Shown piece after piece: positions 18,909-28,926 of a stretch of 64,000 nucleotides of DNA; position 1 is the first letter of the stretch; the number at the start of each line of letters is the position of its first letter. Where the stretch lies: NCBI GenBank assembly GCA_003058495.1, contig QBVC01000022.1, positions 113,614-177,613 on the forward strand, written 5' to 3'. The stretch is from a gamma proteobacterium symbiont of Ctena orbiculata (GTDB taxonomy: Bacteria > Pseudomonadota > Gammaproteobacteria > Chromatiales > Chromatiaceae). The position numbers and the translations under genes are program-made. Below the pieces are notes generated by a model, which worked only from the letters and a program-made list of their open reading frames with translations, was not told where the DNA came from and searched no databases.

Positions 18909-20285
18909 TCAATCGTCACTCTCTTTCTCCGCCGTCATGCCCGGCGGTGGTGACAGATTGTACTGAAGCATCATCCGCCTGAGTCGCGGACGGGAGATTT
19001 CGAGGATCTCACAGGCCCTGCCCCGATGCCAAGCGACAAGATCGAGTACATTTTTGATGTGGGCCTTCTCCATGGCCTGCAGGCTGATGGCGCCGGTCGG
19101 TCGGGCTGTCTCCTGTTGCTCGCCCCCGCTGATGCCACTGATGTCGGCCGGAAACTGGTCGATGGATAGGCTGTCGGTGGAACACATCGCCACGGCCTTC
19201 ATCAAGGCATTCTCCAGCTCCCTGACATTACCGGGCCAGTCATAGGCCTGGAGACAGTTCAAGGCCTCCGTTGTGATGTGGGTGACCTTTCGGTTCATCT
19301 CGTTGTTGATACGGCCCAGCAGGGCCTGAACCAGACCCATGATATCCTCTTTCCTCTCCCGCAGCGGCGGCAGATGGATATTAACCACCTGCAGCCGGTA
19401 GAAGAGATCTTCGCGAAAATTTCCCCGACCCACCTCTTCCGAAAGATTGACATTGGTGGCGGCAATGATGCGGGCATTGGTCGTCAGCGTCTGCTTGGCA
19501 CCGAGGGGAGTGAACTCTTTATGTTGAATCACGCGCAGCAGCTTGGCCTGCATGACCGGGGAGAGTTCACCGATCTCATCGAGAAAGATGGTGCCGTTCT
19601 CGGCGAGGGTGAATTTCCCCACCTGTTTCGATACCGCACCGGTGAAGGCGCCCTTCTCGTGGCCGAACATATCCGATTCGAGCAGGGTTTCGACAATCGC
19701 GGCGCAGTTGACCACCACGAATGGTCCGTTGGGATTGACACCGCTGCGATGAATCGCCCGTGCCACCAGCTCCTTGCCGGTACCCGACTCACCCGTGATC
19801 AAGACCGTTGCCGGACTCTTCGCCACCCGTCCGATGGTCTTGAAGATCTCCTTCATAGCCCTCGAGTTGCCGACCATGGAGATTGAGGAGAGGCCTTCAC
19901 CCGCGGTATCGACCAGCTCTTCTTCGGCACTTGAAAGTATCTTCTCGATCGCGGCATCGAACTCGTCGATATCGATCGGTTTATGGATATAGTCATCCGC
20001 ACCCTGCTGCATCGCCTCGATGGTGCTCTCCATATCATGGAAGGCGGTAATCATGATGATGCGCACCCCGGGCAGGGATGACTTGAATTCGGGCAGCCCC
20101 TCGAGTCCCGATTTCCCCGGCATGCGGATGTCAAGGACGATCAGTTCGGGATGAAACTGCTGTGACTTTTGCAGTCCCTCGTCCACACTGTGGGCAATCT
20201 CGATCTCGTGCCCCAATGCGGAGAGGTGCAGCTGCAGGGTCCGGCAGCTGGCATAATCGTCATCAACGAGCAGGATTCTGGCCAT
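18909..20285 (-). CDS. Sigma-54-dependent response regulator (NtrC/AtoC family)
   Basis: A 458-aa activator. Receiver domain (1-120) with D8-D10 and phospho-acceptor Asp52 in IVLDIRMPGKSG. AAA+ sigma-54 interaction domain (about 140-370) with Walker A GESGTGKELVARAI, the sigma-54-contacting GAFTGA loop and Walker B IFLDEIGEL. The C-terminal Fis-type HTH ends AWHRGRACEILEISRPRLRR. It activates RNA polymerase with sigma-54; the target is unknown. The PAS histidine kinase upstream on the same strand, 430 bp away, is the likely partner. Confidence 0.92.
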   Translation of the reverse strand: MARILLVDDDYASCRTLQLHLSALGHEIEIAHSVDEGLQKSQQFHPELIVLDIRMPGKSGLEGLPEFKSSLPGVRIIMITAFHDMESTIEAMQQGADDYIHKPIDIDEFDAAIEKILSSAEEELVDTAGEGLSSISMVGNSRAMKEIFKTIGRVAKSPATVLITGESGTGKELVARAIHRSGVNPNGPFVVVNCAAIVETLLESDMFGHEKGAFTGAVSKQVGKFTLAENGTIFLDEIGELSPVMQAKLLRVIQHKEFTPLGAKQTLTTNARIIAATNVNLSEEVGRGNFREDLFYRLQVVNIHLPPLRERKEDIMGLVQALLGRINNEMNRKVTHITTEALNCLQAYDWPGNVRELENALMKAVAMCSTDSLSIDQFPADISGISGGEQQETARPTGAISLQAMEKAHIKNVLDLVAWHRGRACEILEISRPRLRRMMLQYNLSPPPGMTAEKESDD

Positions 20286-20401
20286 GGCCTCTGTTTCTAC
20301 GACAGGTTTCTATTGATTAGACTAATGGAATCCGGGGTTTTTTGCCAATAACCGCGAATACAAGTGAACGGATTTATGGTCCGCAAATGAACGCGAATAA
20401 A

Positions 20402-20680
20402 CGCAAATGCTTTCCGCTTCGCGATATGAACAGGCCGCACCCTACGCCAGCTCCAAAATTAGCCCAATCGGAAAAGTGGCGCCCTGCCCCACCAGAAAAG
20501 GTTGGAAACACCCTTCGGATTTCTAGCTCAGGACGAGGTCGTTTAGTTTAAGGTAGCAAATGTATTCCGCTTCGCGATATAAACAAACCGTAGGGTGGGG
20601 CCCTGCCCCACCAAAACACGTTGGAAACACCCGTGGGTTCTCTTACCTAGGGTGAGATCGCTTAGCTTAGAATGGCGGGT
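20402..20680. repeat. Two degenerate tandem copies of a GC-hairpin intergenic repeat
   Basis: Copy A starts near 20402 and copy B near 20556, 154 bp apart. Shared blocks are GCAAATG..TTCCGCTTCGCG, then a hairpin with GCCCTGCCCCACC (perfect GGTGGGGC-CCT-GCCCCACC in copy B, near 20596-20614), then GGTTGGAAACACCC or CGTTGGAAACACCC, and a degenerate tail around TCGTTTAG/TCGCTTAG. The same hairpin core occurs between napA and napG. It fills the gap between regulator and kinase genes. Confidence 0.7.
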
Positions 20681-20715
20681 AATCAGAAAATCTGATCTAA
20701 ATTCTGTCTGAATGA

Positions 20716-23274
20716 TCAATCTTCGGCAGGGGTCGTAGGCAGGCTGACCTTGGCGCAGACGCCTCCGTTGTCACGCAGTTCCAGTTGCACCCTGCCATGG
20801 TGCTGGTCGACGATCTGCTGCACGATCGCCAGTCCCAGGCCGGTGCCCTTGGTGCGTGTGGTATAGAAGGGTTCGAACAGCCGCTCAAGCTCCTCCTCGG
20901 GCAGGCCATCCCCATTGTCGCAGATGGAGACCTCGATGGTGCTGCCCGACTCCGTCAATACCTGGTTGCTCTGAATCTCGATTTTACGATCGTCGGCTGA
21001 CCGATTCTCGGTTGCCTGGATCGCATTCACAATCAGGTTGGAGAAGAGCTGGCGCAGCTTGTTGGCATCCGCCGGCAGGGCCGGCAGGCCGGGCCGGTGA
21101 TCCACCTCCAGCGCCACCTTCGATTCATCGATCCGCCGCTGCAGGCTCAGCAGCGTGGTATCGAGCAGCTTCTCGATATTGACCCATTCGACCTTCACCG
21201 CTTCCGGCCTGGCGTAGGTCAACATGTCGGTCAGGATGTTCTCCATATAGCGGATCTGATCCAGGGCGATCACCGAGAGTTCGGCGAGTTCACTCTCCGC
21301 TTGCTTGCTCAGCATCTGCATGCACATCTTCACCGAGGAGAGCGGATTTCTCAGATCATGGGCAATCATGCTCGCCATTCTTCCCATGCTGGTCAGGGCC
21401 TGGGTTCGCGCCAGTTCCTGGTTGTGCATGTCGATCTCCTGCTGCAGCCGCTTGCGCTCGGTAATATCCTCCTTCACCGCCACATAGTGGGTGATGACGC
21501 CCTGCGGATTTTTCAACGCGGAGATGGACGCCGACTCCCAATAGAGTTCGCCGTTCTTGCGCCGGTTGTGAAACTCGCCCCGCCACTCCTCTCCCTGCCT
21601 CACCGTGGTCCAGAGTTTTGCGTACTCCTCCGAGGGGGTCTCGCCGGACTTGAGCACGTTGGGGCGTTTTCCGATCACCTCGTCCGGTCGATAACCGGTA
21701 ACCTCGGTGAACTTCGGATTGACGTATTCGATCAACCCCTGGCTATTCGTCAACATCACGATGCTGGGGCTCTGCTCAACCGCATGAGAGAGCTTGCGCA
21801 CCTTGTCTTCCGCCTTGCGACGATCGGTGACATCCTCGCCGATCGCGGTTATGCCGATCACCTGCCCCTGGGAATCGGTCGAAAGGGTGTTGTGCCAGGC
21901 TATTCTGCGGTGACCGAACAGCTTCTTGCGCACATCCACCTCCACATCCCGCGAGACATCTCGCTCGGTCAACAGACCGCTGAAGGTATCCTGGATCGCC
22001 TCTCTTTCCGCCGCATCGACGAAGCGGTCGACCCAGTCGCATCCCAGTACCTGATCCTGCTCCCAGCCGGTCAAACGCAGGAAGTAGTCATTACAGAAGA
22101 TCAATCGATTATCCGTGTCCAGGGTGATAGCCGCCAACTGCATGTCTTCCAGGGTCTGGCGGAAACGCCGCTCATATTCACTTTGGCGTTGCGCGTTGCG
22201 ATGCCGCAGGTTGGCGCTGGCCAACAGCCAGGAACCGAACAGCAAAACCAGCAGAATGGCGAAATAGAGCGGCAGATGTTGACGGATAAACTGCCAGAAA
22301 CCCGGCAGATAGCGGGCCTGCGGCACTTCGGAAACCACCTTCCAATGCGAGGTGTCGGGAGGGATGGCATAGCCGCTTTCACTAATGCCGTGCATGGTCT
22401 GGGAGGCGACTATCCAGGGGGTCACGGTCTCGAAGGTCAACAGGCCTGACGGCGTCCGCAGCTGACCGGAACCCAGGTCCCCTATCTCCCCCCAGGCCTC
22501 AGCATGGCTGTCGGAAAAACGCCGTTTATGCGCGAGCATGAAACCCCATTCGTCCCCCCGATTGGGGCTGCTCAGCCAGTAGCCCTGGGCATTCAGCAGA
22601 TGGATGTGATCCGCGATGTTCGCTGCAGCCCGATTGAAGTCGTTCAACAGGCGCTCACCCAGATAGTTGAGGACGAGTATTCCCTTCTTCGCCTCGTCAC
22701 CGAGATGGATGGGCACCGCAAAACGCATCACCGGTTTGAACGGGCGTTCGATCTCTCCCTCTTCAATATTGAGATCCAGGGGCGATATATAGATCTCACC
22801 CGGTGGAAGCGCCATGGTCTCGAGGAAATAGTAGCGCTTGGATTTATCCTGCAGCTGGGTGGGCGACACCAGTTCCGGTTGCCCCGAAGAGAAGTTGACC
22901 CGTACCCGCTCCTGTCCGGTCAGGTCGATGAACCTGACCTGGTCGTAGAGACGCTTCTCCTTGATGAAGGTGTAAAAGAGTTGCCCGACCTGGGTGCCGT
23001 GCAGCAGGCCGTCCTCCGCGAAACCCTGACGCTCGATGTAGCTGGAGAGAAAAATAAGATCCGAGATGACGTTGGAGAGATCCCTGTTGAGGGCGCTGCG
23101 CGCCAGTCCCACGTTGAGCAGCTCGCTTGACTCCCGGGTCACCCGCTCTGTTTCGGAGATGGTGTAGTAGTGCACATAGGCGCCGATGGCCAGGGTAGCG
23201 GCAAAGGGAATGAGAATGGCGAGAAACTGCTTCAGCCAGTCGAAATCCACCAATGTCCCACTTTGTCGGTTCAT
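20716..23274 (-). CDS. PAS-domain sensor histidine kinase, membrane bound
   Basis: An 852-aa hybrid-free kinase. TM1 (about 15-36) and TM2 (about 335-355) enclose a 300-residue periplasmic Cache-like sensor. Two cytoplasmic PAS domains follow (about 370-490 and 495-615; LTGWEQDQVLG, VTGYRPDEVIGK). Then comes HisKA with IAHDLRNPLSSVK (His about 639) and HATPase with NLIVNAIQA, DNGDGLPEEE and GTGLGLAIV. Layout and position suggest it phosphorylates the NtrC-type regulator. The stimulus cannot be read from sequence. Confidence 0.9.
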   Translation of the reverse strand: MNRQSGTLVDFDWLKQFLAILIPFAATLAIGAYVHYYTISETERVTRESSELLNVGLARSALNRDLSNVISDLIFLSSYIERQGFAEDGLLHGTQVGQLFYTFIKEKRLYDQVRFIDLTGQERVRVNFSSGQPELVSPTQLQDKSKRYYFLETMALPPGEIYISPLDLNIEEGEIERPFKPVMRFAVPIHLGDEAKKGILVLNYLGERLLNDFNRAAANIADHIHLLNAQGYWLSSPNRGDEWGFMLAHKRRFSDSHAEAWGEIGDLGSGQLRTPSGLLTFETVTPWIVASQTMHGISESGYAIPPDTSHWKVVSEVPQARYLPGFWQFIRQHLPLYFAILLVLLFGSWLLASANLRHRNAQRQSEYERRFRQTLEDMQLAAITLDTDNRLIFCNDYFLRLTGWEQDQVLGCDWVDRFVDAAEREAIQDTFSGLLTERDVSRDVEVDVRKKLFGHRRIAWHNTLSTDSQGQVIGITAIGEDVTDRRKAEDKVRKLSHAVEQSPSIVMLTNSQGLIEYVNPKFTEVTGYRPDEVIGKRPNVLKSGETPSEEYAKLWTTVRQGEEWRGEFHNRRKNGELYWESASISALKNPQGVITHYVAVKEDITERKRLQQEIDMHNQELARTQALTSMGRMASMIAHDLRNPLSSVKMCMQMLSKQAESELAELSVIALDQIRYMENILTDMLTYARPEAVKVEWVNIEKLLDTTLLSLQRRIDESKVALEVDHRPGLPALPADANKLRQLFSNLIVNAIQATENRSADDRKIEIQSNQVLTESGSTIEVSICDNGDGLPEEELERLFEPFYTTRTKGTGLGLAIVQQIVDQHHGRVQLELRDNGGVCAKVSLPTTPAED

Positions 23275-23359
23275 GGATCAGGAGCAGTCCATATCGTCAG
23301 CCGGTGGTTATCCCCGGTTTCTGGTGTCGTCGCATCGAGAAAGCTGGCGCTGACTTTAA

Positions 23360-25621
23360 CTATCTGCCCGCGCGCAGCAGACCGCCCAGGCCCATCTCCT
23401 CAAGGGCGTTGCCCAGCAGCAGCTTGACTTCCGATACCTTTTCACAACGCAGTGCCGCCTGCAACAACTCCCTCGCCCTGGCCCGGGATACCGATCGCAA
23501 TACAAACTTCACCCGCAGCAGGCTGCCGCCGTTCATGCTCAGGCTGTCGACGCCCATGCCGATCAGGAGCACGGCGGCGGCGGGATTGCCCGCCATCTCG
23601 CCGCAGACGCTCACTTCACGTTGATACTCCCTGGCGCCGGTGACGATCTGGATCAGCGCCCGCAACACCGCGGGATGAAGATCGTCGTAGATATCGGCGA
23701 CATGGGCATTGTTGCGATCCACGGCGAGCAGATACTGGGTCAGGTCATTGGTGCCGACGGAGATGAAGTCGATGCGCCGCGCCAGGGCGTCGACCTGGTA
23801 GACGGCCGCCGGCACTTCGATCATGACGCCCACCTTCGGCATGGTGACGGCAAAACCCTCCTCGATCAGCTCATCGTGGGCCCGCTGGATCAGCAGCAGG
23901 GAGTCATCGACCTCCTGCACGTGGCTCACCATCGGCAGCAGGATGCGCAGGTTGCCGAGATCGATGGCGGCCCGCAGCATGGCCCGCACCTGGGTGAGAA
24001 AAATCTCCGGGTGATCGAGTGATATGCGAATACCCCGCCAGCCCAGAAACGGATTCGACTCTTCCACGGGAAAGTAGGGAAGCGGCTTGTCACCGCCGAT
24101 GTCGAGGGTGCGGATGGTCACCGGTCGGGGGTGGAATGCGCTCAGCACCCGCTGATAGTTGGCCACCTGCACCGACTCGCCGGGAAAACTGTCACGCACC
24201 ATGAAGGGCAGCTCCGTGCGGTAGAGACCGACCCCCTCGGACTCCTCGCTGCCCTGGGAACCCAGCTCGGTGATCAGGCCGGTATTCATATAGAGGGGCA
24301 CCCTGGCGCCATCGGTGGTTTCGCAGGGCAGATCCTTATCCGCCTCGAGCTCCCTGAAGAGCGCCCGATCCTCATTGGCCAGGCGCTGATACTCCTCGAT
24401 CACCGACGGCGCGGGCGAGACGTAGAGACGCCCCAGATAGCCCTCGAGGATCACGAAACGGCCGTCGACACGGTTTACCGGCAGATCGCTGAGGCCCATC
24501 ACCGCCGGCACGTTCATCGCCCTGGCCAAAATAGCCACATGGGAGAAGCTCGCGCCCCGGGCCGAGACCACGCCCACCAGACGCCCCTGGGGCACCTCCG
24601 CCAGCTGCATCGCACTGACCTCGTCGCCGACCAGCACCGTCTTCTCCGGGTAATCGGTGGGCCTGGCCACCCGCTGCTGCAGATGCATCAGGATGCGCCT
24701 CCCCAGATCCCTGACATCGGAGGCCCGCTCCCGCAGGTAGATATCCTCCATGGCGTCAAACACCTTGGCATGCTCCTCGATGGTCTCGCGCAGCGCCCCC
24801 GAGGCCCAGTTGCCCTCGTGGATCCGCCGCACCGTGCTGCCGATCAGCGAGTCGCTTCCCAGCATCATCAGCCAGGCATCGAACAGCGCCCTGTCCTCCG
24901 CCGGAAGCGCCTCCTCGAAACGGTCCTCGATCGCCATCAGGTCCTGGACCACGGCGGCGACCGCGGTGCGGAACTCTTCCTCTTCCCGATCCGGATCCTT
25001 GGCCGGCCTGTCGGGCACCGCATCCAGATCCGCGGGAGGGTAGACGACCACCGCGGTCCCCAGGGAGACGCCAGGTGAACCCGGTCGTCCCTGGAGAAAG
25101 CGGTTGGGCGGCGCCAGATCACTATGGGTTACGAGATTCCCCGTGGCCTGAGCGTGGGTGATGGCCCCGGCCAGTTGCGCCGCGAGGGTAAAGAGAAAGG
25201 TCACCTCCTCGTCTTCGAAACTGCGCTGGATGTGCTGGCGCACCACCAATACACCCAGCACCTTGCGGTTCTGGATAATCGGCACACCGAGAAAACCCTT
25301 GTACTGGGTCTCGCCGGTCTCGTGGGTGAAGAGATAGCGGCTGTGGCTGGGAGCATCCGCCAGATTGACCGGCTCCGCCCTTTCGCAGACCAGGCCGATG
25401 AGCCCGCGGTGATAGGGCAGCCTGACCTTGCCAACCGCTCCCCGATGCAGGCCTTCGGTGGCCATCAGCACATGTTCGCGGCGCTCGAAGTCGGTCAGAT
25501 AGACGGAACAGACGTCGATGCTGATCGCCCCTTTCACCTGGGACACGATCGTCTCCAGGGCCTGCTCGAGATCGGGCGCGCTGTTGACCTCTTTGACGAT
25601 GCGATGAAGGGTATCAAGCAT
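23360..25621 (-). CDS. ptsP: Nitrogen-PTS phosphoenolpyruvate-protein phosphotransferase (enzyme I-Ntr)
   Basis: A 753-aa enzyme that takes phosphate from PEP and passes it to NPr in the regulatory nitrogen PTS. N-terminal GAF domain (about 1-160), PEP-utiliser N domain (about 175-295), phospho-His domain with ARGASFSHVAILARAM (His near 360), and a C-terminal PEP-binding TIM barrel with GLYRTELPFM, RTLDIGGDKPLPYF and FISVGTNDLTQYLLAVDRNN. It lies next to rppH on the same strand, the order found widely in gammaproteobacteria. Confidence 0.95.
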   Translation of the reverse strand: MLDTLHRIVKEVNSAPDLEQALETIVSQVKGAISIDVCSVYLTDFERREHVLMATEGLHRGAVGKVRLPYHRGLIGLVCERAEPVNLADAPSHSRYLFTHETGETQYKGFLGVPIIQNRKVLGVLVVRQHIQRSFEDEEVTFLFTLAAQLAGAITHAQATGNLVTHSDLAPPNRFLQGRPGSPGVSLGTAVVVYPPADLDAVPDRPAKDPDREEEEFRTAVAAVVQDLMAIEDRFEEALPAEDRALFDAWLMMLGSDSLIGSTVRRIHEGNWASGALRETIEEHAKVFDAMEDIYLRERASDVRDLGRRILMHLQQRVARPTDYPEKTVLVGDEVSAMQLAEVPQGRLVGVVSARGASFSHVAILARAMNVPAVMGLSDLPVNRVDGRFVILEGYLGRLYVSPAPSVIEEYQRLANEDRALFRELEADKDLPCETTDGARVPLYMNTGLITELGSQGSEESEGVGLYRTELPFMVRDSFPGESVQVANYQRVLSAFHPRPVTIRTLDIGGDKPLPYFPVEESNPFLGWRGIRISLDHPEIFLTQVRAMLRAAIDLGNLRILLPMVSHVQEVDDSLLLIQRAHDELIEEGFAVTMPKVGVMIEVPAAVYQVDALARRIDFISVGTNDLTQYLLAVDRNNAHVADIYDDLHPAVLRALIQIVTGAREYQREVSVCGEMAGNPAAAVLLIGMGVDSLSMNGGSLLRVKFVLRSVSRARARELLQAALRCEKVSEVKLLLGNALEEMGLGGLLRAGR

Positions 25622-25767
25622 ACCGGTGATCCTTAGGCGAACGATTGGGCGGTTGGCCGCATCGGCGATTCAATACCGCTCTACCCTGCGCTGCAGTGGT
25701 CGCGCACGCCGGAGCGATCCCATGAACTTCCCATGCCGGCAATGGACAGCCGCGTACAAAGCGCGCT

Positions 25768-26292
25768 TCAGCGCCGCTGCTGTCGCAGATAATTGGTATG
25801 AAACCGGTTGGGTGTCCCTTCCGGATAGAGCAGGGGCGCCAGCTCTTGCAGCGCCTTGGCATAGACATTGCGCTTGAAGTAGATCACTTCACGGATCGGC
25901 TGCCAATACTTGACCCAGCGCCACTCCTCGAACTCCGGGGTTTCGCAGTTGTCGAGGCAGAAGGCATCCTCCCCGCACTGTGCGCGAAGCAGAAACCAGA
26001 TCTGTTTCTGCCCGATGCACAGCGGCTCCCGATGGCGGCGGATGTAACGTTCGGGGAGGCGATAGCGCAGCCAGTTGCGTGTGGCCCCCATCATCTCGAC
26101 CTGTTCGGCCTTCAAACCGACCTCTTCCCGCAGCTCCCGGTACATCGCCTGCTCAGGGGTTTCATCCGACTTGATACCTCCCTGTGGGAACTGCCAGGCA
26201 TCCTGCCCGACCCGGCGCCCCCAAAAGAGTTGGCGATTGTCATTGCAGAGGATGATGCCTACATTGGGTCGATAGCCGTCAGCGTCAATCAA
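25768..26292 (-). CDS. rppH: RNA pyrophosphohydrolase RppH (Nudix)
   Basis: Nudix hydrolase of 174 aa that removes pyrophosphate from 5' ends of mRNA and triggers decay. Begins [19 protein letters not shown]. The Nudix box [20 protein letters not shown] then VGL is intact (GX5EX7REUXEEXGU). The RppH-typical [12 protein letters not shown] and FKRNVY segments are present. First gene before ptsP; the 187-bp gap on its 5' side is shared with a divergent HAD gene and should carry both promoters. Confidence 0.94.
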   Translation of the reverse strand: MIDADGYRPNVGIILCNDNRQLFWGRRVGQDAWQFPQGGIKSDETPEQAMYRELREEVGLKAEQVEMMGATRNWLRYRLPERYIRRHREPLCIGQKQIWFLLRAQCGEDAFCLDNCETPEFEEWRWVKYWQPIREVIYFKRNVYAKALQELAPLLYPEGTPNRFHTNYLRQQRR

Positions 26293-26479
26293 GGTAGAAG
26301 CCAGAACATTGCGAATTCAAGACTATAGATTTTTCCACATTAACCACACAGCGGCAAGGCGGCAAAACATAAGCCTTTGCAAATTATGGATATTCCTTTA
26401 CTGTTCATAGCAGGAACCGATGAAACTCGCTATCCGGCGAGTCGATCTGACTGGATAGGACCCGTGAACAGGCACTAAC

Positions 26480-27136
26480 ATGGCATTGGCGATTTTTGAC
26501 CTCGACAACACCCTGCTCGCCGGAGACTCCGACTACCTCTGGGGTGAGTTTCTGGTCGAGAAGGGTATAGTGGACGGCGAGGACTATAGGCGGGAAAACC
26601 GGCGCTTCTACGAGGACTACAAGGCGGGGCGCCTCGATATCTTCGCCTTCCAGCGCTTCTCCCTGAAGCCCCTGCGCGACAACAGCATGCGTCATCTCCT
26701 GGATTGGCGCAATGAGTTTCTCGATAGCAAAATCACACCCATTATCAGCCCGCAATCCCGCCAATTGGTGGAGAAACACCGCAGCGCGGGGGATACCCTG
26801 TTGATCATCACCGCCACCAATGCCTTCGTGACCGGCCCCATCGCAGAACGCTTTGGGATCGACCACCTGATTGCCACCGAACCGGAGAGACTGGATGGCC
26901 ACTACACCGGGGAGGTGGCGGGCGAGCCCAGCTTCAGGGAAGGCAAGGTGAACCGGCTTCGCGGTTGGCTGCAGGAACAGCAGCAGGACCTGCGTGGAAG
27001 CTGGTTCTACAGCGATTCCCACAACGACCTCCCTTTGCTGGAGCTGGTGGATCACCCGGTGGCCGTGGACCCTGACGAAACCCTGTCAAAGATCGCCAGC
27101 ACGCGTGACTGGCCCATTCTGCGGCTACATGCTTGA
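26480..27136 (+). CDS. HAD-IB family phosphatase (SerB-like subfamily)
   Basis: A 218-aa soluble HAD hydrolase. Motif I FDLDNTLL has nucleophile Asp7 and general acid Asp9. Motif II is in LLIITATNAFV, and motif IV is YSDSHNDLPLL. The helical cap between motif I and II fits the HAD-IB subfamily (SerB/CicA-like). The substrate is unknown; phosphoserine phosphatase activity is possible but unproven. Intact and of normal length. Confidence 0.85.
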   Translation: MALAIFDLDNTLLAGDSDYLWGEFLVEKGIVDGEDYRRENRRFYEDYKAGRLDIFAFQRFSLKPLRDNSMRHLLDWRNEFLDSKITPIISPQSRQLVEKHRSAGDTLLIITATNAFVTGPIAERFGIDHLIATEPERLDGHYTGEVAGEPSFREGKVNRLRGWLQEQQQDLRGSWFYSDSHNDLPLLELVDHPVAVDPDETLSKIASTRDWPILRLHA

Positions 27137-27165
27137 CCGAGGCTCGTGAGGCAAGGAGGTAACTA

Positions 27166-27381
27166 ATGAAAAATACAGCATTTTTTGCCGTGCTTATCGT
27201 TCTCATCATGGGCATTCTGTATGTCATGAAGAGCAGCGACAATCCGCCTGAAACCAACATCAACCAGACGCCGAAGGAGTATATCGAGATGGTGGAAAAG
27301 AGAAAGGCGGAGCGGATCTCGGCGGAGAAGGCGCGGGCGCAGGAGCAGGAGCAACAGAGCCCGCCGCCGACTCAACGCTGA
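27166..27381 (+). CDS. Small single-TM membrane protein
   Basis: A 71-aa protein with a near-ideal ribosome site (AAGGAGG, 6 nt before the ATG). One TM helix (about 5-22, FFAVLIVLIMGILYVM) is followed by a charged, Glu/Lys/Gln-rich cytoplasmic or periplasmic tail. No family recognised. It is 29 bp after the HAD gene on the same strand, and its 3' end overlaps the convergent gene by 10 bp. Confidence 0.65.
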   Translation: MKNTAFFAVLIVLIMGILYVMKSSDNPPETNINQTPKEYIEMVEKRKAERISAEKARAQEQEQQSPPPTQR

Positions 27382-27773
27382 CACAGGGGCCGATCGTCGG
27401 GATTCTCCACCGCGGCGACGATGGCGTCGACAAACTCGCCCAGCTCCCCGGGGGAAACCGCGGCCAGCAGGCGTCGCATCAGCCCGGGATCGACAGGCGC
27501 CTGAACCACCCGCCCATCCCCCAGGTTGACGTTCACGCCCGCCCGATGCCGATGCGCCTCCCCTTCACCCGCCGCGATCCGGATCTCATCCCTGTCCAGC
27601 AAGCGATCGTAGCAGGCCTCGATCTTGGCATCGATCGCCTCATCCAGATCTTCCGGCAGGGCGACCAGCCATCCCTCATCCCCGACCGAGACCTCCGGCT
27701 CCAGTCCCAGCTGTCGCAGGTAGTCGATGAAATCGCGCCAAGAGCGCTCGTCGAACAGGATATAGTCCAGCAT
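27372..27773 (-). CDS. Hypothetical acidic protein, 133 aa
   Basis: Starts MLDYILFDERSWRDFIDYLR at an ATG preceded by GAGG at 6 nt spacing; a GTG 12 bp upstream is possible. The protein is acidic (DLDEAIDAKIEACYDRLLD) and without membrane segments. Codon use agrees with the neighbours. I do not recognise a family. It is convergent with the small membrane protein gene and shares 10 bp with it. Confidence 0.62.
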   Translation of the reverse strand: MLDYILFDERSWRDFIDYLRQLGLEPEVSVGDEGWLVALPEDLDEAIDAKIEACYDRLLDRDEIRIAAGEGEAHRHRAGVNVNLGDGRVVQAPVDPGLMRRLLAAVSPGELGEFVDAIVAAVENPDDRPLCQR

Positions 27774-27859
27774 GACGGTCCTCACCTCCGCGAGGGACTC
27801 ATGGATTGAGCCCGCGCCCGGGTTATTCTTAAACAGTCGAGCAGCGTGGAGTGTACAGC

Positions 27860-28258
27860 ATGAAGAGTCAAAATTTCCTCGTCAAACTGTCGAAGATGTT
27901 GGGATTCCCTCCCGGGATCAGTCCCGGCAGCCTGAGGTGCCCTCCCCGGCGCAGGATTATGCTTCAGGAATCCCCGTTGGCCGGCTTCCAGTATCACCGG
28001 GCGGCGGCAATCTGGCCCTTTCTCCGCGTTGGCGAGCCGCTTCATCTGAAACGGGAGCCCAGCAACCCCCACGACCGCTATGCCATCGCCGTGTGGTTCA
28101 GGAATGAGCATCTGGGATATATTCCGCGCCGTGAGAACCGCACCCTCGCCCGCCTGCTGGACCAAGGCGAACAGCTGGAGACAAGGATCGTGCGTCTTCT
28201 CGAGGAGGAAAACCCATGGCGCAAGATCCGTTTCCGGGTTGAATGGCTGCACAGGTAG
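27860..28258 (+). CDS. HIRAN-domain protein
   Basis: A 132-aa protein whose second half matches the HIRAN domain: LQESPLAGFQYHRA, then LKREPSNPHDRYAIAVWF and LGYIPRRENRTLARLLDQG. HIRAN domains bind DNA 3' ends in SWI2/SNF2 helicases; small stand-alone versions in bacteria are of unknown function. The first 40 residues are basic. Start taken at the ATG at 27860; a GTG nine bases upstream is possible. Confidence 0.78.
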   Translation: MKSQNFLVKLSKMLGFPPGISPGSLRCPPRRRIMLQESPLAGFQYHRAAAIWPFLRVGEPLHLKREPSNPHDRYAIAVWFRNEHLGYIPRRENRTLARLLDQGEQLETRIVRLLEEENPWRKIRFRVEWLHR

Positions 28259-28299
28259 CAGGGACCTGCAGGCCATGGCTTCAGCCCGGAGCCCTCACC

Positions 28300-28926
28300 C
28301 TAGCGAAGGCGCATGCCACCGGGTTTTCTCGGACTATGCTGCGATTTTTTACGGATGCCCTCGATGCCGAGACTCAGCTCCATCGTCTTGGCGGCGTCGC
28401 CCAGGTATTTGGTAATACCGAACTCCGCCAGGACCAGCCGGGCGCTGCCTGAAAACCCGCGCCTATACCCGCCCCAGGGATCTGTCCCCGCGCCGACATG
28501 CTCGACCTCGACCTGAATGGGCCGGGTAACGCCTCTCAGGGTGAGTTCGCCGATCAGCTGCGCCTTACCCTCACCCCGCTCCTCATATGAGCTGCTGACG
28601 AACCTCGCCTCGGGAAAGGCATCGACATGGAGAAAATCCTCATCCCTGAGATGCCTGTCGCGCTCCGCATGGTTGGTGTCGATACTGGCGGTGTCGATGA
28701 CGACCTCGATGTCGGCGCTCGAGGGATCGTTTTCGTCGTAACTGAATGTTCCGGAAAATCGATTAAATCGTCCCGTCAGCCAGCTGAATCCAAGATGACT
28801 GATCTTGAACTGGATATAGGCATGCCCACCCTCGGTATCGATCACATAATCGGAAGCCTGAACCGATGGCAAAACAGAAAGTGAAAGCAACAGCAGCCGG
28901 GCCAAGTTAAAGGGAATTTTAATCAT
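28300..28926 (-). CDS. YceI-family periplasmic lipid-binding protein
   Basis: A 208-aa exported protein with signal peptide (about 1-24, LARLLLLSLSVLPSVQAS). The YceI lipocalin-like fold is marked by YVIDTEGGHAYIQFKISHLG, ASIDTNHAERDRHLRDEDF, FPEARFVSSSYE and TLRGVTRPIQVEVE. YceI proteins bind isoprenoid or other amphiphilic ligands. A basic tail (KKSQHSPRKPGGMRLR) extends a little beyond the usual end. Confidence 0.9.
   Translation of the reverse strand: MIKIPFNLARLLLLSLSVLPSVQASDYVIDTEGGHAYIQFKISHLGFSWLTGRFNRFSGTFSYDENDPSSADIEVVIDTASIDTNHAERDRHLRDEDFLHVDAFPEARFVSSSYEERGEGKAQLIGELTLRGVTRPIQVEVEHVGAGTDPWGGYRRGFSGSARLVLAEFGITKYLGDAAKTMELSLGIEGIRKKSQHSPRKPGGMRLR

Noticed and set aside
21097..22449. 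450-codon open frame on the plus strand inside the PAS kinase gene
   Set aside because: Opposite strand has PAS, HisKA and HATPase motifs; this frame has none.
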